Assembly (NCBI GenBank): GCA_016712565.1
Contig: JADJQU010000009.1
Span: 124,001-188,000, forward strand
Length of the DNA: 64,000 nucleotides
Direction of reading: 5' to 3'
Source: Planctomycetota bacterium
GTDB taxonomy: Bacteria > Planctomycetota > UBA1135 > GCA-002686595
Below the pieces are notes generated by a model. That model had not been told where the DNA came from. It did no database searches and worked only from the letters and a program-made list of their open reading frames with translations. This document shows, piece after piece, positions 1-8,711 of this stretch (positions are counted from its first letter, which is position 1; every line of letters begins with the position of its first letter). The translations under genes and the position numbers were made by a program.

Positions 1-307
1 AGCGCCGCAACAGCGGTCCCTGGGTCAGCGTGAAGTCGGTGATGCGATCCAGGGGGATCGTCTTGCGCTTGAGGAAGTAGACGCCGCCCTCGATGCACAG
101 CCTGCCGTCCTCCAGGCGATAGGAGAGGGCCTCGGCCTGGCGCCGGGAGAGGGACTTGCCGAGCCAGAACCAATAAAGCAGGCCGGCCAGGAGGCCCAGG
201 CCGAAGATCCAAACGCCGCAGAGGAAAAGGGCCCAGCTGACGCTGGCGCGGAAGTACTCGGCGGCCGCGTCGCGGCGAATCGCGAAGGTCCTGGTCGGTT
301 GGCTCAT
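1..307 (-). CDS. bPH2/DUF304-type membrane protein, C-terminus outside window
   Basis: The first 102 codons of a gene that runs off the left edge. The protein starts MSQPTRTFAIRR, has a hydrophobic hairpin at about residues 24-48 (ALFLCGVWIFGLGLLAGLLY), then a basic loop and the segment EGGVYFLKRKTIPLDRITDF. This last part matches the start of the bacterial PH-like domain (bPH2, YdbS/DUF304), where a strand is followed by an IPLDRI-type motif. Such proteins are inner-membrane proteins of unclear role. The ATG at 305-307 is the natural start, as no other start precedes the membrane helix. It reads in the same direction as the flagellar operon but lies 155 bases beyond its last gene, so it may be separate. 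Confidence 0.7.
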   Translation of the reverse strand, partial: MSQPTRTFAIRRDAAAEYFRASVSWALFLCGVWIFGLGLLAGLLYWFWLGKSLSRRQAEALSYRLEDGRLCIEGGVYFLKRKTIPLDRITDFTLTQGPLLRR

Positions 308-462
308 GGGGGCGCTCCGGGGGGGATCTCGGCCCTACGCCGCCGCCCGGGGCCCATTCACCGGGCCTGCAGGATCACCTGCCGCAGCCACGGGGGTCCG
401 GCGTCCGAAACTCGCCCTGCGGAGCGCTGAAGCCGCCTCCCCGCGTCCGCGGGCCCCGAACC

Positions 463-1101
463 CTAGCGGTACGACCGCGCGATCTCGCGGGCCGCGAAGC
501 GCGCGAAGACGGCGGGCGAGATGATCGTCAGGGCCTCGTCGCCGGGCGCGTCGTGGGAGTCGTGCTCGTAGGCGTGCCAGGCCTCGATGCCGCGCAGCAC
601 GCGGTTGTCGCGGGCGTCGAGTTCGACGCTGCTGGACCAGGCCACCTGGCCGGTCTCGCAGGACACGAGCTCCACCTGGGTCGACAGGTGCAACGGCGGG
701 TACGCGACGAGCTCGCGCACGGTACCCACCAGGACCGCGTCCACGCTGAAGCGCTTGGAGAGCTCGAGCAGCGTGCGTGCCGAGTACCAGCCGCGGCGGT
801 AGGGTTCGGCGCGGGGAATCTCCGCCAGGTCTTCGGCACTGAGTTGCACGATCTCGAACGTCACGCGCGGGGCCAGTTCCAGCGCCAGTCCGTTCTCCAG
901 ATCCTGGGCCCGCTCGGCCGAGACATCGGCGCCGGTGAAAGGCACCACGGCCACGCGTTGCACGCGATAGGAGGCCATGTCCGCGGCGGAGCTGGCGCGG
1001 GCCAGGGTCTCCTGTTCCCAGATGCCGCCGTTGGTGAGCGCGCAGCCTCCGGTGAGCGACAGGAGAGAGACCAGGGCCGCCAGGAATCGCGAACGCCTCA
1101 T
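463..1101 (-). CDS. lipoprotein of unknown function, last gene of flagellar export operon
   Basis: A 212-residue protein with a lipoprotein signal peptide: MRRSRFLAALVSLLSLTGGC, with the lipobox Cys at residue 20. The body has alternating strands and helices, with segments such as YRVQRVAVVPFTG and VDAVLVGTVRELVAYPPLHL, that resemble the CsgG/FlgT-type fold in which small outer-membrane lipoproteins build accessory rings. This is a fold-level impression only. The start at 1101 was chosen because it gives the signal peptide and a 4-base ATGA overlap with the preceding lipoprotein gene, so the two are translationally coupled. Position downstream of fliA suggests a flagellar or envelope role. 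Confidence 0.75.
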   Translation of the reverse strand: MRRSRFLAALVSLLSLTGGCALTNGGIWEQETLARASSAADMASYRVQRVAVVPFTGADVSAERAQDLENGLALELAPRVTFEIVQLSAEDLAEIPRAEPYRRGWYSARTLLELSKRFSVDAVLVGTVRELVAYPPLHLSTQVELVSCETGQVAWSSSVELDARDNRVLRGIEAWHAYEHDSHDAPGDEALTIISPAVFARFAAREIARSYR

Positions 1102-1730
1102 CGGTGGTGCTCGACGGGCTTGTGGGTCGGGTTCGCGGCCGGCGCGGCGGCGGGCGGCGCTTCGGGCTTGGGCGCGTTGCGTCCGGCGTCCATGGACGCG
1201 GCGATGGTCTTCGAGGGCGTCGCCGGCGTGGCGAGCGAGAGTTCCAACACCTGCTTCTCGGCCTCCAGGCGGCGAATCTGAGCCGTGGTCAGGCGGCTGG
1301 CCAGCTCCAGGTTCTGGCGCGCGAGGTCCACCCGGGCGGACTCGGCCGTGGTCCACTTCGCCTCGAGGTCCGTGGTCCGCAGGGTCTCCTTGGCGAGTTG
1401 TTCCTTGGTGGTGGCGAGTTCCGCCTCGCGCATGGAGAGCGCGAGCGACAGGCGATCGCGGTCCTCGACCACGCGCTCGTAGAGTTCCAGGAGCTTGGTG
1501 CGCGTGCCCTCGCTGTTCTGCACCTCGCGCCGCGGCAATCCGGCGGCCGCGGCGTCGGAATTGACCACCGAGCCGTCGCGGGCGTAGAGCACGGGCTCCG
1601 CCGCCAGGGGTTGGGTCTTCTGCACCGTTTCAGCCGGCGCGCGGGTGCCGCCCCACTGGGGAGGCAACGCGTGACAGGCGCCCAGCAGGGCAACGAGGGA
1701 GACGAGGCACAGGCCGCTGGTCAGTCGCAT
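1098..1730 (-). CDS. coiled-coil lipoprotein in flagellar operon
   Basis: A 210-residue protein beginning MRLTSGLCLVSLVALLGAC, a clear lipoprotein signal with the Cys at residue 19. Residues about 75-165 are a long heptad-rich helix (LYERVVEDRDRLSLALSMRE and onward), followed by a Pro/Ala-rich tail. It therefore looks like an outer-membrane-anchored coiled coil. It overlaps the next lipoprotein gene by 4 bases and follows a small cytoplasmic-type gene by 1 base, so it belongs to the fliO-to-lipoprotein transcription unit. No family was recognised. Adjacent coupled lipoproteins could act as a pair in the outer envelope around the flagellar base; this is inference. Confidence 0.75.
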   Translation of the reverse strand: MRLTSGLCLVSLVALLGACHALPPQWGGTRAPAETVQKTQPLAAEPVLYARDGSVVNSDAAAAGLPRREVQNSEGTRTKLLELYERVVEDRDRLSLALSMREAELATTKEQLAKETLRTTDLEAKWTTAESARVDLARQNLELASRLTTAQIRRLEAEKQVLELSLATPATPSKTIAASMDAGRNAPKPEAPPAAAPAANPTHKPVEHHR

Positions 1731-1731
1731 C

Positions 1732-1971
1732 TCAGGCTCCTGCCCCGCGTTCGGGGGCGTATTCGAGTTCGATGAGCGTGGTTTCGCCGCAGGAGCAGCG
1801 CACTTCGATGGCGTGCACGACGCCGTTCTCGCGCAGCAGTTCGACGCCCTTCTTGCAGCGTGTCCCGGACTTCCCGCCGCCGGCGCTCCCCGGGGTCCGG
1901 GCCGGCAAGGCCGAGGGCACGCCCGCGGCTTCCTCGAGGCTGACGCGGTCGTGCTTGATGATCGATTGCAT
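1732..1971 (-). CDS. small conserved-looking protein downstream of fliA
   Basis: A 79-residue protein, MQSIIKHDRVSLEEAAGV at the N-terminus and VVHAIEVRCSCGETTLIEL near the C-terminus. The paired cysteines in RCSCGE plus a third Cys (RCKKG) could bind a metal or form a redox site. There is no signal peptide or membrane helix, so it is likely cytoplasmic. It sits between fliA (41 bases upstream) and two lipoprotein genes in the same direction. The middle third is Gly/Ser/Pro-rich and looks like a linker. No function was recognised. The repeated co-location with fliA that one would want to confirm cannot be tested here. Confidence 0.65.
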   Translation of the reverse strand: MQSIIKHDRVSLEEAAGVPSALPARTPGSAGGGKSGTRCKKGVELLRENGVVHAIEVRCSCGETTLIELEYAPERGAGA

Positions 1972-2012
1972 GCTTGCGGGCCTTCGGGAGGATCAGGAAA
2001 CGTCGGGGCGGC

Positions 2013-2732
2013 TCACGCCTCGCCGCCCATTTCGCGGTTGAGACGGTAGAGCGCGCGGGTGTGGATCTGGCTCACGCGGGACTCGGTGACGCCCAGGACC
2101 TCGGCGATCTCGCGCAGCATCAGGTCCTCGGCGTAGTAGAGAGTGATCACGAGCTTGTCCTGCTCGCCCAGTCCGCCGATGGCGCGCTCCAGCCGCTCCT
2201 TGGCTTCGTTGAATTCGGCGCTGCCCACCGGACTCGGACAGCGAGGGTCGGAGAGCAGCGCGGTCAGGGCTTCGCCGCCCTCGTCGTCGAGGGTGGCGCG
2301 CGAGGCCGTCTTGGCGGAGACCAGCACCTCGTCGATCTCGTCGACGCTGCAGCCCACTTCCCGCGCCAGCTCCTCGGGAGTCGGCGGCAGGCCGTTCCGC
2401 TGGGTGAAGCGGGCCACGGCGCGGTCCGCCTCGCGGACCTTTTCGCGCCGGCCGCGGGGCAGGAAGTCTTGACGGCGCAACTCGTCGAGAATGGCGCCGC
2501 GGACCTTGGGGAAGGCGAAGGTGGAGAACTTCAGCCCGCGGGCGGGCTCGAAGCTGTCGGCGGCCTGGATCAAGCCCAGCATCCCGTAGCCCACCAGGTC
2601 CTCGCGGTCGAAGTTCGGCGGCAGATCCAAGGCCAGCTTTCCGGCGATGTGGCGCAGGAGCGGCACGTGCTCGAGGATCAGCTTCTCGCGGTCCTGGTCG
2701 GTCGTTCGCGCGTACTGGCCCGTTTCAACCAC
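2013..2732 (-). CDS. fliA: RNA polymerase sigma factor FliA (sigma-28)
   Basis: A 239-residue sigma-70-family protein with regions 2, 3 and 4 and no region 1. Region 2 is at about residues 15-85 (LVGYGMLGLIQAADSFEP, then KFSTFAFPKVRGAILDELR), region 3 at about 90-150, and region 4 at about 180-235 with ITLYYAEDLMLREIAEVLG and the helix TESRVSQIHTRAL. This is the FliA/WhiG subgroup. FliA directs RNA polymerase to late flagellar promoters, here most plausibly flagellin 2 and perhaps fliD. The start is GTG at 2732, supported by an AAGGAG six bases upstream. It overlaps the preceding small membrane gene by 8 bases. FlgM, the usual anti-sigma factor, was not seen in the window. Confidence 0.95.
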   Translation of the reverse strand: MVETGQYARTTDQDREKLILEHVPLLRHIAGKLALDLPPNFDREDLVGYGMLGLIQAADSFEPARGLKFSTFAFPKVRGAILDELRRQDFLPRGRREKVREADRAVARFTQRNGLPPTPEELAREVGCSVDEIDEVLVSAKTASRATLDDEGGEALTALLSDPRCPSPVGSAEFNEAKERLERAIGGLGEQDKLVITLYYAEDLMLREIAEVLGVTESRVSQIHTRALYRLNREMGGEA

Positions 2733-3003
2733 GGCGTTCTCCTTGCGTCAGGGGTCGCTCGGCCTCGGCGGCGACCTTGACCCGGGCGGCGGCTTCCAGT
2801 CGGTCGCCCGCCTGGGACCAGGCAATCAAGCGCGACAGACTGCGCCCGACGAAACCCACCACCACCAGGGCCCCAAGTCCGCGCGCGCAGGACACCCACA
2901 CCGGGCAGTCCTGCAGCAGCGAAAGGAACGCCACCAGGGCCCCTGCCGCCACGGACAGGCGCCGTTCCCATTCGCTCCAGACAATCGCGAGGCCGGTGGA
3001 CAT
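2725..3003 (-). CDS. small membrane protein between flhG and fliA
   Basis: About 92 residues, with two hydrophobic segments (SVAAGALVAFLSLL and GLGALVVVGFVGRSL) separated by a short loop containing two cysteines, then a charged C-terminal helix. It is predicted to be an inner-membrane protein. The ATG at 3003 is preferred; an in-frame TTG six bases earlier is possible. It ends 8 bases inside fliA and begins 27 bases after flhG, so it is in the operon. In many bacteria a small unnamed gene sits at this place between flhG and fliA, but no family name can be given. Confidence 0.65.
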   Translation of the reverse strand: MSTGLAIVWSEWERRLSVAAGALVAFLSLLQDCPVWVSCARGLGALVVVGFVGRSLSRLIAWSQAGDRLEAAARVKVAAEAERPLTQGERRG

Positions 3004-3029
3004 GGACAATTTTTCGGACGAAAGCGGCT

Positions 3030-3866
3030 TCAGGCCTTAAGCGCCGGTTTCAAGGTTGGGAAGGGCGGGAACCAACGCTGCACGCGGTCGGAGAGCCGCC
3101 GCAGGCAGTGGTTCTCCAGGCACAGGGGCCGGTCCAGGGCGAAGGGACGGCCCGCCGCGATCGAGGCCCCGACGAAGGCGGAGCGCGGCAGCCAACCCGC
3201 CAGACGCGGGGAACGCACCAGGAATCGTTCGCAGACGCCGCGCAGCTTCACCGCCAGCCCGTCCGCCTGATCGGCGCCGTCCACCTGGTTCAGCAGGAGC
3301 TCGGGCGTCGGAAGATCCAGGTTGTGCTCCGCGGCATGGGCGTCCAAGGCCTTGATCAGTCCGTAGGCGTCGGCCAGGGCCGCGGGATCGGGCGTGGTGA
3401 CCACGAGCACCCGATCGGCGGCCGCGCCCAGTTCGAGCACGTCAGGGCCGATGCCCGCCGCGGTGTCGCCGATCACGAAGTCGTAGTCCCGCGACAGGTC
3501 CGCCAGCACCTCGAGCACCCGGCGGCGGCGGTCGGCGTCGTCGCGGGCGAGCAGGTGCTCCCCGGAGCCGGCCGCCAGCAGGTCGAATCCGCCCGGTGCG
3601 CGCACGATGCACTCGCGCGGGGCACGCACGCCGGCCAGCACGTCCGCCAGGGTCGCCGGCGGATCGACTCGCGCCAGAAGGTGCGCATCGGCCAGGGCCA
3701 GGTCCAGATCGGCGAGCAGCACGCGGCGGCCCTCGCTGGCGAGTTGGGCCGCCAGGTTGACGGCCACGAGGGTCTTGCCCACGCCGCCCTTGCCGCCGCT
3801 CACCAGCACGAAGGGAGCCTCGAGCCGCACGCGCTCCAGGACCGCGGCCTCCAGGGTCTGCTTCAC
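3030..3866 (-). CDS. flhG: flagellar number/placement ATPase FlhG (MinD/ParA family)
   Basis: A 278-residue P-loop ATPase. The deviant Walker A motif GGKGGVGKT lies at residues 24-32, followed by the switch segment VLLADLDLALADAHLL and the segment DYDFVIGDTAAGIG. FlhG (FleN, YlxH) is a MinD-like ATPase that limits flagellar number and acts with the GTPase FlhF at the cell pole. The start is GTG at 3866, overlapping the flhF stop by 4 bases (GTGA). The family often has an N-terminal activator helix (DQAxxLR) that stimulates FlhF; the 18 residues before the ATPase core here are short and lack a clear version of it. The product probably still pairs with FlhF. Confidence 0.9.
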   Translation of the reverse strand: MKQTLEAAVLERVRLEAPFVLVSGGKGGVGKTLVAVNLAAQLASEGRRVLLADLDLALADAHLLARVDPPATLADVLAGVRAPRECIVRAPGGFDLLAAGSGEHLLARDDADRRRRVLEVLADLSRDYDFVIGDTAAGIGPDVLELGAAADRVLVVTTPDPAALADAYGLIKALDAHAAEHNLDLPTPELLLNQVDGADQADGLAVKLRGVCERFLVRSPRLAGWLPRSAFVGASIAAGRPFALDRPLCLENHCLRRLSDRVQRWFPPFPTLKPALKA

Positions 3867-4897
3867 GGGAGCCTCCCGCGCAGGAACAGGTCGGCGGCCG
3901 CCTCGGCCGTGGCGCGCGTCAGGTGCGCGGCCAGGTCCTGGCCGTCGCACAGGAACAGCACGCCCTCGCCGGTGGCCGAGGCCAGCTCCAGGGCCGGGGC
4001 CGGGGCGCGAGTCTCGTCGAGTTTGGTCAGGATCGCCGCGCTGGGATTCGCGGAGGCGAAAGCCACCGCCGCCCGCTCCAAGGCCTCGCGCGAGGCACTG
4101 GCGGCCAGCACGAGATAGGTCTCCAGGGGCGTGGTGGCCCGCGCGGAATCCAGGCTGCGCGCCAGGTGCGTGAGTGCCTCGGCGTCGCCCGGCGAACGGC
4201 CCGTGGTGTCGATCAGGAGCGCGTCGAGGTGGGCCGAACGCGCCGCCACGGCCGCCAGTTCGTCGCCCCCCCGGGCGATTTCCGCGGGACACTGCAGCAT
4301 TTCCGCATAGGACGCGAGTTGCTCGAAGGCCCCCACCCGATGGGTGTCGGTGGTGACCAGCCCCACGCGTCGTCCGGCACGCACGAGGCGCGAGGCGAGC
4401 TTGGCCAGGGTGGTCGTCTTGCCGACGCCGGTGGGGCCCACGAAGGCAATGGCCCGCGTGCGGCCGTCGGCCCGCGGCGACGAGGCGAGGCGCACGCGCC
4501 CGGCCAGGTCGCGGGCCGCGGCATCGATGGCGAAGGCGCCGCGGGCCCCGCTCGCGCTCACGGTCTCCAGCACGCGCTCCACCCAGGCCGCGGAGGTGCC
4601 GCTGCGCAGCAGGCGGACCCGTACGTCGCCCGCGCCCGGCTCCTCGGGCAGAGGGCCGACGCGGGGCGCGGCCGCGGGCCGGGCCGGAAGCGGGGCGGGA
4701 ACCGGCGCCGCGGTCGCCGCGGTGCTCAGCTTCTCGAACACGCGGCTCGAGGCCTGACGCCGCTCGCTGACGGAAAGCAGCACGTCGCCGTTGTCGGCGG
4801 ACTCCTGGGAGAGCACCAGGGCCGCCTCGCCGTGCTGCATGCGGGCGCGCTCGAGCGCCTCCGCCAAACTGCGTCCACGCACGCGGTGGATCCTCAT
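3863..4897 (-). CDS. flhF: flagellar GTPase FlhF (SRP family)
   Basis: A 344-residue SRP-type GTPase. The N-terminal 60 residues (MRIHRVRGRSLAEALERAR) are the basic FlhF-specific region, followed by a Pro/Ala linker to about residue 90, then an N domain and the G domain. G-motifs are visible: GPTGVGKTT at 154-162, LLIDTTGR at 227-234 and TKLDE at 291-295. FlhF dimerises with GTP bound and fixes where the flagellum is built. The ATG overlaps the flhA stop (ATGA) and the gene overlaps flhG by 4 bases. The C-terminus is shorter than in many homologues but all nucleotide-binding motifs are present. Confidence 0.92.
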   Translation of the reverse strand: MRIHRVRGRSLAEALERARMQHGEAALVLSQESADNGDVLLSVSERRQASSRVFEKLSTAATAAPVPAPLPARPAAAPRVGPLPEEPGAGDVRVRLLRSGTSAAWVERVLETVSASGARGAFAIDAAARDLAGRVRLASSPRADGRTRAIAFVGPTGVGKTTTLAKLASRLVRAGRRVGLVTTDTHRVGAFEQLASYAEMLQCPAEIARGGDELAAVAARSAHLDALLIDTTGRSPGDAEALTHLARSLDSARATTPLETYLVLAASASREALERAAVAFASANPSAAILTKLDETRAPAPALELASATGEGVLFLCDGQDLAAHLTRATAEAAADLFLRGRLP

Positions 4898-6781
4898 CCT
4901 TCATCCTCCATGCGAACGATGCTGAGGGTCTCCACGGCTCGCGCCGGGACGACCTCGTTGTAGGAAAGCACCGAGACCTTGGGCAGCGAGGCGCGCACCA
5001 GCTCGTTCAGGAACCGGCGCACGTTGGAACGCACGACCAAGACGACTTCCTTGCCGCCCTGGGTCGAGCGCGCCAACTGGTCGCCGATCCTGCCCACCAG
5101 GCGCGACAGGAACGCGGGGCTGACCGGTTCGGCGCGCGGATCCGTCTGACCCGCCACGGCGGAGGCCAGACGCGACTCGATGGCCGGGTCCAGGGTCACG
5201 GCGTGCACCGTGCCGGACTTGTCGGCGTACTGCTCCACCAGGGAACGCGCCAGGCGCTGGCGCACCAGTTCGGAGAGCTGATCGGGGTCCTTGACCTTGC
5301 CGCAGTGGTCGGCGACGGCCTCGAGGATCGCCGGCAGATTGCGGATCGAGACGCCGTCGCGCAGCAGGTTCTTCAGCACGGCCTGGATCTCGCCGTAGCC
5401 GATGCGCGCGGGCACCAGCTCCTCGACCACCGCGGGGGCGATCTTCTTGGCGTTCTCCACCAGTTCCTTGACGTCGTCGCGGGTCAACACCTCGCCCAGG
5501 GAGTGGCGCAGCACCTCGGTCAGGTGCGTGACGAGCACGCTGGTGGGATCCACGACCGTGTAGCCGCCGATCTCGGCCTCGTCTCGGGCGGACTCGGGGA
5601 TCCAGATCGCGGGCAGGCCGAAGGCGGGGTCGGTGGTCTTCCTGCCTTTGAGCTTGCCCGAGGCGCTGCCGGGGTCCATGGCGAGGCAATGGCCCACCTC
5701 CACTTCGCCCCGCGCCACCTCCTGCCCCCCTAGCAGGATCCGATAGCCCCCCGGCGTCAGGCGGATGTTGTCCTTCACGCGCACCGGGGGAATCACCAGG
5801 CCTTCGCGACCGGCGAAGCGACGGCGCAGTTGAGCGATGTGGTCGAGGATGCCGTTGCCTCCGGCGGCCTGGACCAGGGGGATCAGGCGATAGCCGATCT
5901 CCACCGCGATGCGGTCGATGCGCAGGAGGTCCTCCACTTCGCGCGCTTCCTTCTCGGTGGCGCTGGCCTCGGGGGTCTTTGCCGAGGCAGCCGCCGCCGC
6001 GGATGGGCTCGACGCCCGCTTCTCCAGCAGGTCCTCGGGACCCTGGGCCTCGCGGGTGGCGCGCCAACCGATCAGCAGCATCGAGGCCAGGATCAGGAAC
6101 GGCAGCTTGGGCAGGCCGGGCAGCAGTCCAATGGCGAACAGCATGCCCGCCGCGATCAGGGTGGCACGGGGCCTGCCGCCGACCTGGGCCAGGACGTTGA
6201 CGCCCAGGCTGGTGGTCGAGGAGGCCTTGGTCACCAACACCGCGGCGGCGGTGGACACGAGCAGCGCGGGAATCTGGCTTACCAGGCCGTCGCCGATCGA
6301 CAGGAGCGAGCACGAAGCGGGCGGTGACCTCGCTGACCCGGCTCGAGCCCTTGGTGATCACGATGAACTGGATCACGACCAGGATCAGGAACAGCACGAA
6401 GCCCACGGTCAGGTTGCTGCCCGCCATGTACGTGCCGAAGGCCTTGATCACGTTCCCCGCGTCGCCGCCGGAGAGGATCAGGCGCGTGCTGGCCACGTTC
6501 AGGCCCAGGCGGAACAGGGTGGCGAAGAGCAGCAGGGTCGGGAAGACGCTCAGCTCGGGCGAGGATCGCGTGGAGAGCACCACCAGCAGCAGGAGCAGCG
6601 AGCCGGCGATGTTGATCGTCAGCAGGATGTCCAGAAACCAGGGCGAGATCGGGGCGATCAACGTCAGCACGAGGCCGAGGACGCCGATGCCCAGGATCCA
6701 ATCCGACCAGCGTTTGAGCCACTGGCCGGCCCCGGAGAGGGCCTCGAGCGCGAGATCGTCGGTGCGGGTTGCGGCGGTCAA
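4894..6781 (-). pseudogene. flhA: flagellar export gate protein FlhA, broken by internal deletion and frameshift
   Basis: FlhA is the export-gate subunit that receives substrate-chaperone complexes and transmits the proton motive force. Here two frames are needed to read it. Positions 6781 to about 6308 encode the N-terminus (TTG start with GGAG six bases upstream), several membrane helices, and GSSRVSEVTARFVL. The other frame resumes at about 6306 with LLSIGDGLVSQIPALLVS and runs to the stop at 4894, including the whole cytoplasmic domain. Comparison with ordinary FlhA shows that about 86 residues are missing at the joint, including the FHIPEP signature (DxMPGKQMAIDAD) and a membrane helix pair. 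The reading frame also shifts. Genes on both sides are intact, so this is a recent mutation or an assembly or sequencing artefact. Confidence 0.9.
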
Positions 6782-6794
6782 GGGGTGCTCCTAC

Positions 6795-7907
6795 TCAGGC
6801 GCTGCGCTGGGGTTCTTGGATGCGGTAGACGTACGCCAGGACTTCCGCGACGGCGGTGAAGAGCTCGGCGGGGATCTCGTCCCCGATCTCGCAGCGCGCG
6901 TGCAGGGCGCGCGCCAGGGGCACGTCCTCGTACAACGGGACCTGGGCCTCGCGGCCGATCTCCTTGATGCGTTGGGCGATCAGATCGACGCCCTTGGCCA
7001 CCACGCGCGGGGCGGCGGCCTGGACCTTGCGGCCGCGTTCGTCGTGGCCGTCGCGGTCGTAGCGCAGGGCCACCGCGTAGTGGGTCGGGTTGGTGACGAT
7101 CACCGTGGCCTTGGGGACGTCGGCCATCATGCGCCGCGCGGCGATCTCCCGTTGCAGGCGGCGGATGCGGCCCTTGATGTGCGGGTCCCCCTCGTCCTGC
7201 TTGTGTTCCTGCCGAGCCTCTTCCTTCGTCATGCGCAGATCCCGGGAGAGTTGCCAGCGTTGGTAGGCGAAGTCGGCCCCCGCCAGGGCCAGCATGGCCA
7301 CGACGGCCGCGATCACCGCCTTGAGGGCCACGTGCCCCGTGGCCAGAAGCGCCGGGCCCACGTCGCTTTCCGAAAGCACGGCGATGCCGCCGATCTGTCC
7401 CATGGCCACCGCGACGACCGTGGTGCCGATCAGGGCCACCTTGGCGACGCCCAGACCGGTGCGCACCAGGGAGCGCAGCGAGGCCACGCGCTTCCAGCCC
7501 TGGGCCAGCGAGACCTTCGAGGCGTCGGGCGCCACGGCCTTGGGCGTGATGGCGAAGCCGATCTGTCCGTAGCTCACCAAGAGGCCCAGGGCGAGCATGG
7601 GCAGCACAAGGAACATCAAGGCGCGAGCCGCGGGCAAACCCGCGGCGGTGATCTCGGCCACCGCATCCTGGGGAGTCAGATCCACCAGGGCGAAGCTGCC
7701 CAGGGTCTCGCTGGTGCGCGCGATGCCGCCCGCCAGGCTGGCCGCCAGGGGGCCGCCCGCCACAGCCAGCGCGGAGACCCAACCCGCCATCAGCAGGGCC
7801 ACCACGAGTTCCGTCGAGAGGGCCACCTGACCGCGATCGCGGGCCTCCTGGCGCCGCCGTGGCGAGGCTTCGAGGACCTTGTCTTCGGCTTCTTCGTGCT
7901 CGGCCAC
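6795..7907 (-). CDS. flhB: flagellar export switch protein FlhB
   Basis: A 370-residue protein with four membrane helices in the first 215 residues and a soluble C-terminal domain. The autocleavage motif NPTH is intact at residues 273-276 (VTNPTHYAVAL). FlhB cleaves itself there and switches the flagellar type III apparatus from rod/hook to filament substrates. The start is GTG at 7907, three bases after the fliR stop, and the N-terminal KVLEASPRRRQEARDRGQVA matches the conserved entry segment. The flhA start follows 13 bases after its stop. Length is usual for the family. Confidence 0.95.
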   Translation of the reverse strand: MAEHEEAEDKVLEASPRRRQEARDRGQVALSTELVVALLMAGWVSALAVAGGPLAASLAGGIARTSETLGSFALVDLTPQDAVAEITAAGLPAARALMFLVLPMLALGLLVSYGQIGFAITPKAVAPDASKVSLAQGWKRVASLRSLVRTGLGVAKVALIGTTVVAVAMGQIGGIAVLSESDVGPALLATGHVALKAVIAAVVAMLALAGADFAYQRWQLSRDLRMTKEEARQEHKQDEGDPHIKGRIRRLQREIAARRMMADVPKATVIVTNPTHYAVALRYDRDGHDERGRKVQAAAPRVVAKGVDLIAQRIKEIGREAQVPLYEDVPLARALHARCEIGDEIPAELFTAVAEVLAYVYRIQEPQRSA

Positions 7908-7910
7908 GGC

Positions 7911-8711
7911 TCAGGTCCCCTGCAGCGAGGCCAGGACGCCGTCCAGGCCCGCGTGAACGCCCTCGTAGAGGCGGTTCATCGCCGGCGCCAGCATGGGCGC
8001 GAAGGTGAACATGGCCCCCAGCGCGGCCATGATGCGCAGCGTGAATCCCAGGTCCATCAGGTTGATCTGCGGCACGGCTCGACCCAGCAGCGCGATCATC
8101 ACGGACACGAGGAACATCAGGACCATCACCGGCGCGGCGAAGACCACGCCGGCGCTGAACATCTGGATGAACAACGCCTCGACGGCCGCGCCGAGCCGTG
8201 CCGTGCCGCCGAGCTCCCCCACCGGCGCGCGCGCGAAGGAATCCGAGAGGGCGCGCACCAGCCAGTGGTGGCCGTCCACGGCCAGGAAGCCCACCAGGAA
8301 CAGCCCGTCGTAGAGCTGGGCCACCACGGGCGTGCTGACGCCCGTCTGCGGGTCCACCTGCTGGGCCATGGCGAAGCCCATTTCCTGGCCGATCAACTCG
8401 CCGCCCACGCGCACGGCCAGGGCCGCGAGCTGCAGCACGAACCCCAGGGCCAGGCCGATCAGGATCTCGCGGCCCGCGAGGGCTCCGAATTCCATGGGCG
8501 ACGGCGGCCGCGTCAACGGAGCCCCGGTGGCCGCGAAGAACAGGAAGGCGATCGAGACGATCAGGGCCACGCGATGCATCGCGAAGCTCGTGCCGGTGCC
8601 GAACACCGGGGCGGAGAGCACCATGGCGCTGGTGCGCACCAGGTACAACCCGAAGGCCGCGATGGTCCCCGGCGGCAGCACCCCGGGCAGCTCCTGCAGG
8701 GCCGGGGTCAT
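7911..8711 (-). CDS. fliR: flagellar export gate protein FliR
   Basis: A 266-residue polytopic membrane protein with the FliR pattern: GREILIGLALGFVLQL at about residues 85-100, GGELIGQEMGFAMAQQVDP, and the C-terminal FAPAMNRLYEG. FliR is one subunit of the FliPQR helical core of the export gate. The ATG at 8711 overlaps the fliQ stop by 4 bases, giving strong support for this start over longer in-frame options. It lies directly ahead of flhB with a three-base gap, in the standard fliPQR-flhB order. Confidence 0.94.
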   Translation of the reverse strand: MTPALQELPGVLPPGTIAAFGLYLVRTSAMVLSAPVFGTGTSFAMHRVALIVSIAFLFFAATGAPLTRPPSPMEFGALAGREILIGLALGFVLQLAALAVRVGGELIGQEMGFAMAQQVDPQTGVSTPVVAQLYDGLFLVGFLAVDGHHWLVRALSDSFARAPVGELGGTARLGAAVEALFIQMFSAGVVFAAPVMVLMFLVSVMIALLGRAVPQINLMDLGFTLRIMAALGAMFTFAPMLAPAMNRLYEGVHAGLDGVLASLQGT

